The position numbers and the translations under genes were made by a program. A DNA stretch of 64,000 nt, taken from positions 248,001 to 312,000 of the forward strand of contig NZ_WEGL01000009.1 in assembly GCF_009604455.1 (NCBI RefSeq), given 5' to 3'. This DNA is from Streptomyces sp. RB17. Its GTDB lineage: Bacteria; Actinomycetota; Actinomycetes; Streptomycetales; Streptomycetaceae. Shown in pieces: positions 40,006 through 47,864 of the stretch (its first letter is position 1; each line of letters starts with the position of its first letter). The notes below the pieces were generated by a model that did not search any database, was not told the origin of the DNA, and saw only the letters and a list, made by a program, of their open reading frames with translations.

Positions 40006-41525
40006 CCAGCACCCTGCAGCCGGCCGCGACGACGGAGGCGGTGAGGCGCCCGGGCCGCTGGCTCGCGCTCTCCGTCCTCGTCCTGGCCGTGCTGCTGGTG
40101 GCCGTCGACGCCACCGTCCTCGGCCTGGCGACCCCTTACATCAGTGAAGACCTGAACCCCTCGGGCACCCAGCTCCTGTGGATCGGTGACGTCTACTCCT
40201 TCGTCATCGCCGGTCTGCTGGTCTCCATGGGCAGCCTCGGCGACCGCATCGGCCGCAAGCGGATCCTGCTCGGCGGTGCCACGGCGTTCGGCGCGATATC
40301 GGTCCTCAACGCCTACGCCACCACACCGGAGTTGATGATCCTGGCGCGGGCGCTGCTCGGTGTCGCGGGCGCGACCCTGATGCCCGCCACCCTCGCCCTG
40401 ATCCGCAACCTCTTCCACGACCCGCGCGAGCGCAGCCTCGCCGTGGGCATCTGGGGCGCCACCGCCTCCGCCGGCACGGCCGTCGGCCCGATCGCCGGCG
40501 GATTCCTCCTCGAACACTTCTGGTGGGGCTCGGTCTTCCTGATCAACCTGCCGGTGATGGCGGTCCTGGTCCTGGTCGGGATCCGCACCCTGCCCGAGTC
40601 CCGCAACCCGAACCCCGGCCCGTGGGACCTGATCAGCGTCGTGCTGTCGCTGGTCGGCATGATCGGCGTCGTCTACGCGGTCAAGGAGGCCGCCGCACAC
40701 GGCTTCACCTGGCCGGCGCTCGCCACGGCGCTGCTGGGCGCGACGGCCCTCTACGGCTTCGTCCACGGCCAGCTCACCATGCCGACCCCGCTGCTGGACA
40801 TGCGGCTGTTCCGGTGCCGCGGCTTCAGCGGGGCGGTGCTGGCCGACCTGCTGACCGTGCTCGGCATGTCCGGCCTGGTGTTCTTCCTCTCCCAGTACCT
40901 GCAACTCGTCCAGGGCCGGCGCCCGTTCGAGGCGGGCCTGGCCGAACTGCCCGCCGCGGTCGGCGCAGTGGCGGCGGGCCTGGTCGCGGGCCGCGCGGCC
41001 CGCCGCTTCTCGGTCCGCGCCGTGGTCTCCGGCGGCCTCGCGGCGGTCGGCCTGGCCCTGGCCGTGCTGACGGCACTCGGCCGGTCCACCGGCTACCCCG
41101 TCCTCGGCGCCGCGCTCCTGGTCGTGGGCATCGGCGCGGGCTTCTCCTTCACCGTCACCGCCGACGTGATCCTCTCCAGCGTGCCCAAGGAACAGGCGGG
41201 CGCCGCCTCGGCGGTCTCCGAGACGGCGTACGAACTGGGCGCGGCCCTCGGTATCGCCCTGCTCGGCTCCATCGTCACGGGCGCTTACCGCGACTTCACC
41301 GGCCCGGCCGGCACCCCGGCCCAGGCGCACGAATCACTGGGCGCGGCGGTGGAGGCGGCGACAAAGATGCCCCCGCACACTGCGGAGGCACTCCTGACCG
41401 CGTCCCGGGACTCCTTCCTCCACGGCCTGCACCTGGCATCGGGCGCGGGAGCGGCGGTCCTGCTGGGAACGGCGGTGGCGGCGTGGTTCTTGCTGAAGGG
41501 ACAGAACCTGGAAAGCGCCGGGTGA
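40002..41525 (+). CDS. DHA2-type 14-helix MFS drug exporter
   Basis: 507 residues from ATG 40002 (GAGAGGA just upstream). About 14 hydrophobic helices are seen. Motifs are the DHA2 N-terminal helix LVLAVLLVAVDATVLGLATP, motif A GSLGDRIGRKRILLGGA, motif C GIWGATASAGTAVGPIAGGF and YLQLVQGRRPFEAGL in the second half. Such proteins export antibiotics, dyes or detergents by proton antiport. It is coupled to the TetR repressor. A hairpin and dispersed repeat copy 3 follow the stop. Confidence 0.93.
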   Translation: MTSTLQPAATTEAVRRPGRWLALSVLVLAVLLVAVDATVLGLATPYISEDLNPSGTQLLWIGDVYSFVIAGLLVSMGSLGDRIGRKRILLGGATAFGAISVLNAYATTPELMILARALLGVAGATLMPATLALIRNLFHDPRERSLAVGIWGATASAGTAVGPIAGGFLLEHFWWGSVFLINLPVMAVLVLVGIRTLPESRNPNPGPWDLISVVLSLVGMIGVVYAVKEAAAHGFTWPALATALLGATALYGFVHGQLTMPTPLLDMRLFRCRGFSGAVLADLLTVLGMSGLVFFLSQYLQLVQGRRPFEAGLAELPAAVGAVAAGLVAGRAARRFSVRAVVSGGLAAVGLALAVLTALGRSTGYPVLGAALLVVGIGAGFSFTVTADVILSSVPKEQAGAASAVSETAYELGAALGIALLGSIVTGAYRDFTGPAGTPAQAHESLGAAVEAATKMPPHTAEALLTASRDSFLHGLHLASGAGAAVLLGTAVAAWFLLKGQNLESAG

Positions 41526-41530
41526 GTGAA

Positions 41531-41547
41531 GCGCCCCGAAGGGGCGC
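41531..41547 (+). terminator. Hairpin terminator after exporter gene
   Basis: GCGCCCC (41531-41537) pairs with GGGGCGC (41541-41547), loop GAA, 5 nt after the exporter stop. The right arm starts dispersed repeat copy 3. Confidence 0.75.
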
Positions 41548-41580
41548 GGGGAACTGCGCGAGAAGCGATCACTCACCCGC
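41541..41580 (+). repeat. Dispersed GC-rich repeat, copy 3
   Basis: GGGGCGCGGGGAACTGCGCG then AGAAGCGATCACTCACCCGC. Its core is the same as copies 2 and 4, and as in copy 2 it follows a gene end and forms the right arm of a hairpin. Confidence 0.65.
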
Positions 41581-41611
41581 ACACGAATAACCGGCCGAAC
41601 TGCCGGCGGCG

Positions 41612-42283
41612 CTACGCGGCCTTGGCCTTCGTCGCGTACATATCGACGTACTCCTGCCCCGACAGCCGCATGACCTCGGCCATCACGGAGTCGGTGACGG
41701 CCCGCAGCACGTACCGGTCCCGGTCCATGCCCTCGTAGCGGGAGAACTCCATCGCCTCACCGAACCGCACGGTCACGCGGCCGGGCCGCGGCATCCCCGC
41801 CCCGCCCGGCTGCAGCTTGTCCGTGCCGATCATCGCGAAGGGGACCACGGGCGCGCCCGTCATCAGCGTGAGGCGGGCGATGCCCGTACGGCCACGGTAG
41901 AGGCGGCCGTCGGGAGAGCGCGTGCCCTCCGGGTAGATGCCGAAGATCTTGCCTTCTTCGAGGATGCGCCGCCCGGTCATCAGCGCCGCCACACCACCGC
42001 GCCCGCCGTCCCGGTCCACCGGGATCATGCCGACACCCGTGAAGAACCACGCCATCAGCCGCCCCTTGAGGCTCTTGCCGGTGACGTACTCGTCCTTGCC
42101 GATGAAGAAGACCTGCCGGTCGCACACGAGCGGAAGGATCATCGAGTCGATGAACGTGAGGTGATTGCCGGCCAGGATCACCGGGCCGTCGCCGGGGATG
42201 TGCTCCACGCCCTCCACCTGTGGGCGGAACATCAGGCGCATGATCGGTCCGAGCACTGCCTTGATGAGCGCGAAGCGGGACAA
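41612..42283 (-). CDS. 1-acyl-sn-glycerol-3-phosphate acyltransferase (PlsC family)
   Basis: Adds an acyl chain to lysophosphatidate in phospholipid synthesis. 223 residues from TTG 42283, chosen because GGAGG lies 5 nt upstream; a longer frame to 42379 has no ribosome site. The catalytic H-X4-D is in ILAGNHLTFIDSMILPLV; the other blocks are GRLMAWFFTGVGMIPVDRDG, GIYPEGTRSPDGRLYRGRTG and APVVPFAMIGTDKLQPGG. It is divergent from the glycerophosphodiesterase gene across a 362-bp spacer containing PHO-box-like repeats, a fitting neighbour in phospholipid turnover. Confidence 0.92.
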   Translation of the reverse strand: MSRFALIKAVLGPIMRLMFRPQVEGVEHIPGDGPVILAGNHLTFIDSMILPLVCDRQVFFIGKDEYVTGKSLKGRLMAWFFTGVGMIPVDRDGGRGGVAALMTGRRILEEGKIFGIYPEGTRSPDGRLYRGRTGIARLTLMTGAPVVPFAMIGTDKLQPGGAGMPRPGRVTVRFGEAMEFSRYEGMDRDRYVLRAVTDSVMAEVMRLSGQEYVDMYATKAKAA

Positions 42284-42645
42284 CGGGGCCTCCGATGTCG
42301 AGGGTCGATATGAGTCTGTGCAGGTGAGGACATTACTCGCGGCCCCGGGCCCGGCGCACATCGGGTACGGCCGGTTCACCGAGGTCTTACGAACTGTTGA
42401 CGCGGGTTTACCTGCGGTGACGTCCTGGGGACGCCCCGTAACACCGCTGCGACGGTGTGACGGAGATCGCGCGAACCCTCACCCACTCGGCTGCCCGGTC
42501 CCCGCCGCCGATGCGACGGGCCGTCACCACGCGCCCCTCACCGGACATTCGACGTCACCCGGGCGTTCCGTCCGGGGACTCCCTTCGGTCATGTGCACGC
42601 ACCTACGATCGGCGCGACTCAAGAGCGGACGGCAGGAGGGCGCTG
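42284..42645. promoter_or_regulatory. Divergent intergenic region with PHO-box-like direct repeats
   Basis: 362 bp without a gene. At 42374-42416 are GTTCACCGAGG (42374), GTTGACGCGG (42396) and GTTTACCTGCG (42406), offset by 22 and 10 bp. The first and third match the Streptomyces PhoP direct-repeat unit as I recall it (G-G/T-T-C-A-Y-Y-Y-R-G/C-G) at 10 of 11 positions. The rest of the spacer shows no other structure I can support. Confidence 0.5.
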
Positions 42646-43824
42646 ATGGGCAGCGACCAGGCGAACGAGAAGACGCAGGGCACCACCGGGCGGCGGGCGA
42701 TCCTCGGCGCGGCGGTGTTCGGGGTGAGCGGAGCGGCCCTCGGGCTGCCGGGCGCGGCCGAGGCCGCCGAGACCCGCCCGGCCGGGCCGGGCGGACGGGG
42801 CCTGAAGAGCCTGCCGGTGCCGACGATCATCGGTCACCGCGGCGCCAGCGGCTACCGCCCGGAGCACACCTTCGGCTCGTACGACCTGGCCCTGGACCTC
42901 GGCGCCGACGTCGTCGAGGCCGGCGACCTGGTGCCCACCAAGGACGGCCATCTGGTCTGCCGGCACGAACCGGAGATCGGCGGCACCACGGACGTCGCCG
43001 CGCACCCGGAGTTCGCCGACCGCAAGACCACCAAGATGCTGGACGGGGTCGCCACCACCGGCTGGTTCACCGAGGACTTCACCCTCGCCGAGCTGAAGAC
43101 CCTGCGCGCGGTCGAGCGCATCCCGGCCAACCGGCCGCACAACACCCTCTACAACGGGCGCTGGGAGATACCCACGTTCGAAGAGGTCCTGAAGTGGCAG
43201 GACGAGCAGACCCGCGAGCGCGGCAGGCAGGTCTGGATCTACCCCGAGACCAAGCACCCCACCTACTTCCGCAAGCTGGGCCTCGGCCTGGAGGAGCGGG
43301 TCGCGAAGCTGCTGCGCAAGTACGGCAAGGACGGCCGGAACTCGCCCGTCATCCTGCAGTCCTTCGAGCCCACCAGCATCCAGAAGCTGAACCAGCTGGT
43401 CGACAACCCGCTCGTCGTGCTGCTCTCCTCGGCGGACAGCCGCCCCTACGACTTCGTCGAGGCGGGCGACCCGCGCACGGTCGCCGACCTGATCACGCCC
43501 AAGGGTCTGCGGGAGATCGCCGGCTATGCCCAGGGCATCGGCCCGACCCTGGACCTGGTCATCCCCAAGAACGCGGACGGCACCCTCGGCAAGCCGACGA
43601 CCCTGGTCTCCGACGCGCACAAGGTGGGCCTGATCCTGCACCCCTACACCATGCGCAACGAGAACCCCTTCCTCCCGGCCGAGTACCGCAAGGGCAGCGC
43701 GGCCGACGGCTACGGCGCCCCCTTCGGCGCCTTCAAGACGTACTTCGCGACCGGTATCGACGGCGTCTTCACCGACAACGCCGACACCGGCCTGCTCGCC
43801 CGCGCCGACTTCCTGGGCGGCTGA
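42646..43824 (+). CDS. Exported glycerophosphodiester phosphodiesterase
   Basis: 392 residues from ATG 42646 (GGAGGG 6 nt upstream). A twin-arginine signal is visible (TTGRRAILGAAVFGVSGAAL). The GDPD catalytic motif is TIIGHRGASGYRPEHTFGSY (His and Arg), followed by VEAGDLVPTKDGHLVCRHEP (acidic metal ligands and second His) and, near the end, FATGIDGVFTDNADTGL. It hydrolyses glycerophosphodiesters to glycerol-3-phosphate outside the cell, a phosphate- and glycerol-scavenging role. It is long, like GlpQ-type enzymes. PHO-box-like repeats lie upstream, consistent with phosphate control. Confidence 0.92.
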   Translation: MGSDQANEKTQGTTGRRAILGAAVFGVSGAALGLPGAAEAAETRPAGPGGRGLKSLPVPTIIGHRGASGYRPEHTFGSYDLALDLGADVVEAGDLVPTKDGHLVCRHEPEIGGTTDVAAHPEFADRKTTKMLDGVATTGWFTEDFTLAELKTLRAVERIPANRPHNTLYNGRWEIPTFEEVLKWQDEQTRERGRQVWIYPETKHPTYFRKLGLGLEERVAKLLRKYGKDGRNSPVILQSFEPTSIQKLNQLVDNPLVVLLSSADSRPYDFVEAGDPRTVADLITPKGLREIAGYAQGIGPTLDLVIPKNADGTLGKPTTLVSDAHKVGLILHPYTMRNENPFLPAEYRKGSAADGYGAPFGAFKTYFATGIDGVFTDNADTGLLARADFLGG

Positions 43825-43849
43825 CGCCGTCAACTCACAGCACCATTGC

Positions 43850-43866
43850 CACCCCCGTTCGGGGTG
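43850..43866 (+). terminator. Hairpin terminator after glycerophosphodiesterase gene
   Basis: CACCCC pairs with GGGGTG around CGTTC, 25 nt after the stop. A second stem (GCCCCGG / CCGGGGC, about 43875-43900) follows before the next gene. Confidence 0.65.
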
Positions 43867-43916
43867 ACTCGCGCCGCCCCGGAAACCTGCTCCCGGGGCG
43901 GTGCGTCGTTCTGCAT

Positions 43917-44423
43917 ATGACGCACGACTTGGTAGCCGCCCTCGGCCCGCTGCTCACCGCCGAGGCCTCGGCCGAGGCATATGCCGCCGGGAGCGAGCCG
44001 GGCGACCTGGAGCAGGCCGTCTGGCTCCGCCTGCTGGAGCGGCTGGAGACCGAAGGGCCGCCGCCGGACCCGCAGGGCTGGCTGCGCAGGGCCGTCCGCG
44101 CCGAGGCCCGCCGGAGCCGCCGTACCACCCGCCGGGAACGCCCGTACGGCGCCGAGCCGGCCGACGACGCCCGCACCGACCCGGAGAGTCACGTCCTCAC
44201 GGCCGCCCGGCACCGCGCGCTGCGCGAGGCGGTGCGCCGGCTGCCCGGCCGCTGCCCCCGGCTGATCGAGGCCCTGCTGTCCCCGAAGGACCTGACATAC
44301 CGGGAGATCGCGGGGGAGTTGGGTATCTCACAGGGCAGTCTCGGCCCGGAACGCTCCAGATGTCTGGGATGTCTGCGTCGATTGCTCGCGCCGGAGGTTG
44401 CGGCCCGCGAAGTGCGGGGATAG
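43917..44423 (+). CDS. Sigma-70-like (ECF-type) regulatory protein
   Basis: 168 residues from ATG 43917. The N-terminal half resembles a divergent region 2 (GDLEQAVWLRLLERLETEGP, PQGWLRRAVRAEARRSRRTT). The C-terminal half is a clear region 4: RALREAVRRLPGRCPRLIEA, LTYREIAGELGISQGSLGPE then RSRCLGCLRRLL. No anti-sigma gene adjoins it. Whether it works as a sigma factor or only as a region-4-type DNA-binding protein cannot be decided from sequence. It lies 92 bp after the glycerophosphodiesterase gene. Confidence 0.8.
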   Translation: MTHDLVAALGPLLTAEASAEAYAAGSEPGDLEQAVWLRLLERLETEGPPPDPQGWLRRAVRAEARRSRRTTRRERPYGAEPADDARTDPESHVLTAARHRALREAVRRLPGRCPRLIEALLSPKDLTYREIAGELGISQGSLGPERSRCLGCLRRLLAPEVAAREVRG

Positions 44424-44468
44424 GAGTGAGGGACGACAGGTGATCAGGTGAGCGGGAGGCGTGCGCAC

Positions 44469-44966
44469 ATGGGCATGAGCGTGACCATCTCGGCGGCGAC
44501 CGAGCAGGACGCGGAGCAGATCTTCAGGCTTCAGTACCTGTGCTTCCAGAGCGAGGCGGCGCTGTACGGCAACTACCGCATCGACCCGCTCGTCCAGACC
44601 CTGGACTCCGTCCGCCAGGAGGTCGTCTCCGACTGCGTCTTCGTCGCCCGGCTCGGCGAGGAGGTGGTCGGCTCGGTGCGCGGCAAGCTCGCCGAGGACG
44701 GCGCGGCCGCCATCGGCACGCTCTGCGTCCACCCCCGCCTGCAGGGCCACGGCATCGGCGCGCGGCTGCTGCGCGCGGCCGAGGCGGCACTGGCGGCGGA
44801 GCGTGGCGCCACCCGCTTCCGCCTCTTCACCGGCCACCGCAGCGAGGGCAACCTCCGCCTCTACCGCCGCTCCGGCTACGAGACGGTGGGCAGGTCCAAG
44901 GGCGCGGACGGGGTCGAGATGATCATCCTGGAGAAGCAGGCGGGGACGTACGCGGCTACGGCTTGA
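44469..44966 (+). CDS. GNAT-family N-acetyltransferase
   Basis: 165 residues from ATG 44469 (GGGAGG 9 nt upstream; in-frame GTG 44448 is an alternative). Motif A is IGTLCVHPRLQGHGIGARLL (pyrophosphate loop Q-G-H-G-I-G), followed by TRFRLFTGHRSEGNLRLYRR and SGYETVGRSKG. The N-terminus (TISAATEQDAEQIFRLQYLC) is typical of single-domain acetyltransferases. The substrate is unknown. It overlaps the convergent membrane-protein gene by 11 bp. Confidence 0.88.
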   Translation: MGMSVTISAATEQDAEQIFRLQYLCFQSEAALYGNYRIDPLVQTLDSVRQEVVSDCVFVARLGEEVVGSVRGKLAEDGAAAIGTLCVHPRLQGHGIGARLLRAAEAALAAERGATRFRLFTGHRSEGNLRLYRRSGYETVGRSKGADGVEMIILEKQAGTYAATA

Positions 44967-45375
44967 CGGCGTTCCGCGCCTTGCGCAACCAGTACATCGC
45001 GGAGACCGGCAGCAGCACCGGGATGAAGATGTAGCCGGCCCCGTAGTACGACCACACGGTCGCGTCCGGGAACGCCGACCGGTCGACCAGGGTCCAGGTA
45101 CCGACGATCAGCACACCCGCGAGCTCGGCGGCGCAGCACACCAACGCCGCCCGCCGAGCGGTCTCCCCGCCCCGGATCAGGGTGTACGTGATGAATCCGT
45201 ACACCAGGCCCGCCACCGCCGACAGCGCATAGGCGAGCGGTGCCCGGTCGAACTCCGTGGAGATCTGGTACGCCGACCGCGACACCGCGCCGACCACCAT
45301 CACTCCGTAGAACCAGACGAGCAGCATGCCCGGCCCGCTGATCAACCGGGTCGGCTTCTCCTCCACCGCCGTCAT
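44956..45375 (-). CDS. Small four-helix integral membrane protein A
   Basis: 139 residues from ATG 45375. Four membrane helices are visible: MLLVWFYGVMVVGAVSRSAY, LAYALSAVAGLVYGFITYTL, LVCCAAELAGVLIVGTWTLV and YGAGYIFIPVLLPVSAMYWL. Actinobacteria carry many homologues of unknown function. It starts 1 nt after the stop of the gene upstream, another four-helix membrane protein, so they form a coupled pair and may act together. No catalytic motif is seen. Confidence 0.82.
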   Translation of the reverse strand: MTAVEEKPTRLISGPGMLLVWFYGVMVVGAVSRSAYQISTEFDRAPLAYALSAVAGLVYGFITYTLIRGGETARRAALVCCAAELAGVLIVGTWTLVDRSAFPDATVWSYYGAGYIFIPVLLPVSAMYWLRKARNAVKP

Positions 45376-45376
45376 C

Positions 45377-45736
45377 TCAGCCTCCCCAGATGTCGAAGAG
45401 CCGCACTTCCAGTACGGCCAGCACCACTCCGCCGGCGGCGACCGTCACCGAGCCCCACTTGGTCCGCTCGGCCAGGGACATGAACCCCGCCGCCGGAACG
45501 CACGCGAACGCGCCCAGCAGATACGCCACGAAGATCGTCGTGCCCTGTGCCGGCTTCTCGCCCCGCGCCAGCTGCACGATCCCGACCACCAGCTGGACCA
45601 CGGCCAGCAGCGACACCACGGCCATGCCGATGAAGTGCCAGTCCTTGGTCGGCTGGTCCCGGTAGGCGGCCCAGCCGCACCAGGCGGCGAGCAGGAGCGC
45701 GGCGACTCCGGTCACCAGCGTCAGGGCATTGAGCAT
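45377..45736 (-). CDS. Small four-helix integral membrane protein B
   Basis: 119 residues from ATG 45736. Helices are LTLVTGVAALLLAAWCGWAA, FIGMAVVSLLAVVQLVVGIV, IFVAYLLGAFACVPAAGFMS and VTVAAGGVVLAVLEVRLFDI. It has a conserved look (YRDQPTKDWHFIGM, LAERTKWGSVTVAAGGVVLA) but no known function. It is translationally coupled to membrane protein A, and is divergent from the HAD phosphatase gene with a DasR-like site in the 88-bp spacer. Confidence 0.82.
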   Translation of the reverse strand: MLNALTLVTGVAALLLAAWCGWAAYRDQPTKDWHFIGMAVVSLLAVVQLVVGIVQLARGEKPAQGTTIFVAYLLGAFACVPAAGFMSLAERTKWGSVTVAAGGVVLAVLEVRLFDIWGG

Positions 45737-45793
45737 GCGGTGACCTTATTACGGCCGAAACGGGCGCACGTCCCCGACCCCGCCCGTGGGCCA

Positions 45794-45809
45794 TGGGGTC
45801 TAGACCACA
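45794..45809. promoter_or_regulatory. DasR-responsive-element-like site (dre)
   Basis: TGGGGTCTAGACCACA contains the palindromic core GGTCTAGACCAC. It matches the dre consensus as I recall it (ACTGGTCTAGACCACT) at 12 of 16 positions, including the whole core. It lies 15 nt before the HAD phosphatase start. Binding by DasR, the GlcN-6-P-sensing GntR regulator, is inference. Confidence 0.5.
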
Positions 45810-45824
45810 CCGTAGGGTCGAGGC

Positions 45825-46475
45825 ATGACGATCCACGCGCACGCCCTCCTGTTCGACAACGACGGCACCCTCGTCTCCTCCCTCGACTCCGTCGAGCGCT
45901 GCTGGACCCGCTGGGCCCGGGAGTACGGGATCACCGCCGAGGAGTTCGGGCGCGTGGCACTGCACGGGCGGCCCGCCGCCGAGATAGTCGCCGACCTGCT
46001 GCCCGCCCACCTGGTCCCCGAGGCGGTCGCCCGGGTCGAGCAGCTGGAGGTGGACGACGTACCCGGCGGAGGCGTACGGCTGCTGCCCGGCACCCGTGAC
46101 TTCCTGGACTCCCTGCCGGCCGACCGCTGGGCCGTCGTCACCTCCGCCACCCGGCGACTCGCCGAGGCCCGGCTGGACGCCGTCGGTATCCTGCCCAAGA
46201 CGCTCGTCACCTCCGACGACATCACGCGCGGCAAGCCCGACCCCGAGCCCTATCTGCTCGCCGCCCGGCAGCTCGGCGTCGACCCGGCCCACTGTGTCGT
46301 CTTCGAGGACGCCCCGGCCGGGCTCCAGGCGGGCCGCGCCGCCGGAATGACCACGGTGGCGTTGGCCACAACCCATCGCGCCGAGGAACTCGACGCCGAC
46401 CTCGTGGTGACGGACCTGTCGGCCTTGTCGGCACTGGTCACCGACGGGGGCGTGGAGATCTCCGTCCGCCGCTGA
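45825..46475 (+). CDS. HAD-family phosphatase (sugar-phosphatase/beta-phosphoglucomutase-like)
   Basis: 216 residues from ATG 45825. HAD motifs: I, ALLFDNDGTLVSSLDSVERC (Asp10 nucleophile and Asp12); II, WAVVTSATRRLAEARL; III, Lys in DDITRGKPDPEPYLLAARQL; IV, CVVFEDAPAGLQAGRAAGM. A helical cap lies between I and II, as in sugar-phosphate phosphatases of subfamily IA. It removes phosphate from a sugar phosphate or similar compound. A DasR-like site just upstream would link it to amino-sugar metabolism, if real. Confidence 0.9.
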   Translation: MTIHAHALLFDNDGTLVSSLDSVERCWTRWAREYGITAEEFGRVALHGRPAAEIVADLLPAHLVPEAVARVEQLEVDDVPGGGVRLLPGTRDFLDSLPADRWAVVTSATRRLAEARLDAVGILPKTLVTSDDITRGKPDPEPYLLAARQLGVDPAHCVVFEDAPAGLQAGRAAGMTTVALATTHRAEELDADLVVTDLSALSALVTDGGVEISVRR

Positions 46476-46820
46476 GTGCCCGGTCCCCACTGTCCGCCGC
46501 TGTCCACCATCCGGACAACGGCGGCCGGTCAGGACCATACGTCTGCTTTACTGATCGCATGACCACGACGAGCTGCCGCACCCTTGCGACCGAGGCGACC
46601 ATGACGCCCGGTGCTCGTTGTATGTGTCGCCTGATGTGTCGAATGTGCGCCTTCTAGAGGGCCCCCGCATCAGCTGAGCCTCGCGCCCCGAAGCGAGAGC
46701 CGTGGCATGTCCGTGCGCCGCATCCCGTACGAGACACAACTCCACTCTCCATGCCTGAAACCGCATGCACCCGTGCCCGGGCACACCCACGCCCGCGCAC
46801 TCGACAGTGACGGAAATCCT
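46476..46820 (+). promoter_or_regulatory. metNIQ leader region
   Basis: 345 bp between the HAD gene and metN. It holds a Met/Cys-rich short ORF (46601-46657), followed by GC-rich sequence that can fold, including CTCGC (46680-46684) paired with GCGAG (46693-46697). No SAM riboswitch is recognisable. The arrangement suggests control by leader-peptide translation. Confidence 0.6.
46601..46657 (+). CDS. Met/Cys-rich leader peptide of metNIQ
   Basis: An 18-codon ORF, MTPGARCMCRLMCRMCAF, with GAGG 5 nt before the ATG; an in-frame ATG at 46559 would lengthen it to 32 residues. Four Met and four Cys make up 8 of 18 residues, packed as C-M-C, M-C, M-C. Three of the four Cys codons are TGT and one Arg codon is CGA, codons that are rare in this high-GC genome. 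Its stop is 163 nt before metN, with a hairpin between. Polycysteine leader ORFs that act as attenuators are known in mycobacteria; this would be a Met/Cys analogue in front of a methionine importer. Translation is not proven. Confidence 0.6.
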   Translation: MTPGARCMCRLMCRMCAF

Positions 46821-47864
46821 GTGATCACCACCTCGGGCCTGACGAAAATCTACCGGGCCAACCGCTCCCGCGGCCGTGAGGTCACCGCCCTCGACGGCGT
46901 CGATCTGCACGTCCGTGAAGGCGAGGTCTACGGCGTCATCGGCCAGTCCGGCGCCGGCAAGTCCTCCCTCATCCGCTGCGTCAACCTGCTGGAGCGCCCC
47001 ACCTCCGGCACCGTGACCGTGGCCGGGCAGGACCTCACCGCCCTCGCCGGCCGCGGCCCGCGCGCCGGCAAGGAGCTGCGCCGGGCGCGCAGCCGTATCG
47101 GCATGGTCTTCCAGCACTTCAACCTGCTCTCCTCGCGGACCGTCCAGGAAAACGTCGAGCTGCCGCTGGAGATCCTCGGCACGTCCGGCAAGGAACGCTC
47201 CCGCAAGGCGCTGGAGCTGCTCGACCTGGTCGGCCTCGCCGACAAGGCCAAGGCCTACCCGGCCCAGCTCTCCGGCGGCCAGAAGCAGCGCGTCGGCATC
47301 GCGCGCGCCCTCGCCGGCGACCCCAAGGTGCTGCTCTCCGACGAGGCCACCAGCGCCCTCGACCCCGAGACCACCCGCTCCATCCTCCAGCTGCTGCGCG
47401 ACCTGAACCGGCAGCTGGGCCTGACCGTCCTGCTCATCACCCATGAGATGGACGTCGTGAAGGCGGTCTGCGACTCCGCCGCCCTCATGGACAAGGGCCG
47501 GATCGTGGAGTCCGGCACGGTCAGCGAGCTGCTGGCCACCCCGGGCTCCGAACTGGCCGCAGCGCTGTTCCCGGTGAGCGGCGAGCGCACCGGCGCCGAC
47601 CGGACCGTCATCGACGTCACCTTCCACGGCGAGGCCGCGACCCAGCCGGTCATCTCCCAGCTCGCGCGCACCTACAACATCGACATCTCGATCCTCGGCG
47701 CCGCCATCGACACCGTCGGCGGCCTGCAGATCGGCCGCATGCGCATCGAACTGCCCGGCCGCTACGAGGACAACGTGGTGCCGATCGGGTTCCTGCGCGA
47801 ACAGGGCCTGCAGATCGACGTCGTGGGCCAGGAGGCTCTGCTGGTGAAGGAAGGTGTCAAGTGA
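46821..47864 (+). CDS. metN: Methionine ABC transporter ATP-binding protein
   Basis: ATPase of the D/L-methionine importer. 347 residues from GTG 46821 (GGAAATCCT upstream); an ATG at 46707 is in frame but the extra 38 residues are not family-like. Motifs are Walker A GVIGQSGAGKSSLIRC, Q-loop MVFQHFNLLSSRTVQENVEL, signature AQLSGGQKQRVGIARALAGD, Walker B VLLSDEATSALDPETTRSIL and H-loop LLITHEMDVVK. The C-terminal NIL domain (RTVIDVTFHGEAATQPVISQ, then LARTYNIDISILGAAID) allows inhibition by intracellular methionine. It overlaps metI by 4 bp. A Met/Cys-rich leader ORF lies upstream. Confidence 0.96.
   Translation: MITTSGLTKIYRANRSRGREVTALDGVDLHVREGEVYGVIGQSGAGKSSLIRCVNLLERPTSGTVTVAGQDLTALAGRGPRAGKELRRARSRIGMVFQHFNLLSSRTVQENVELPLEILGTSGKERSRKALELLDLVGLADKAKAYPAQLSGGQKQRVGIARALAGDPKVLLSDEATSALDPETTRSILQLLRDLNRQLGLTVLLITHEMDVVKAVCDSAALMDKGRIVESGTVSELLATPGSELAAALFPVSGERTGADRTVIDVTFHGEAATQPVISQLARTYNIDISILGAAIDTVGGLQIGRMRIELPGRYEDNVVPIGFLREQGLQIDVVGQEALLVKEGVK

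Noticed and set aside
46707..46820. An upstream ATG (46707) as the metN start.
   Set aside because: The extra 38 residues are not family-like; GTG 46821 has a ribosome site and begins directly at the conserved ATPase N-terminus.
46476..46820. A SAM riboswitch in the metN leader.
   Set aside because: None of the conserved SAM aptamer segments I know are visible; the Met/Cys ORF is the better explanation.
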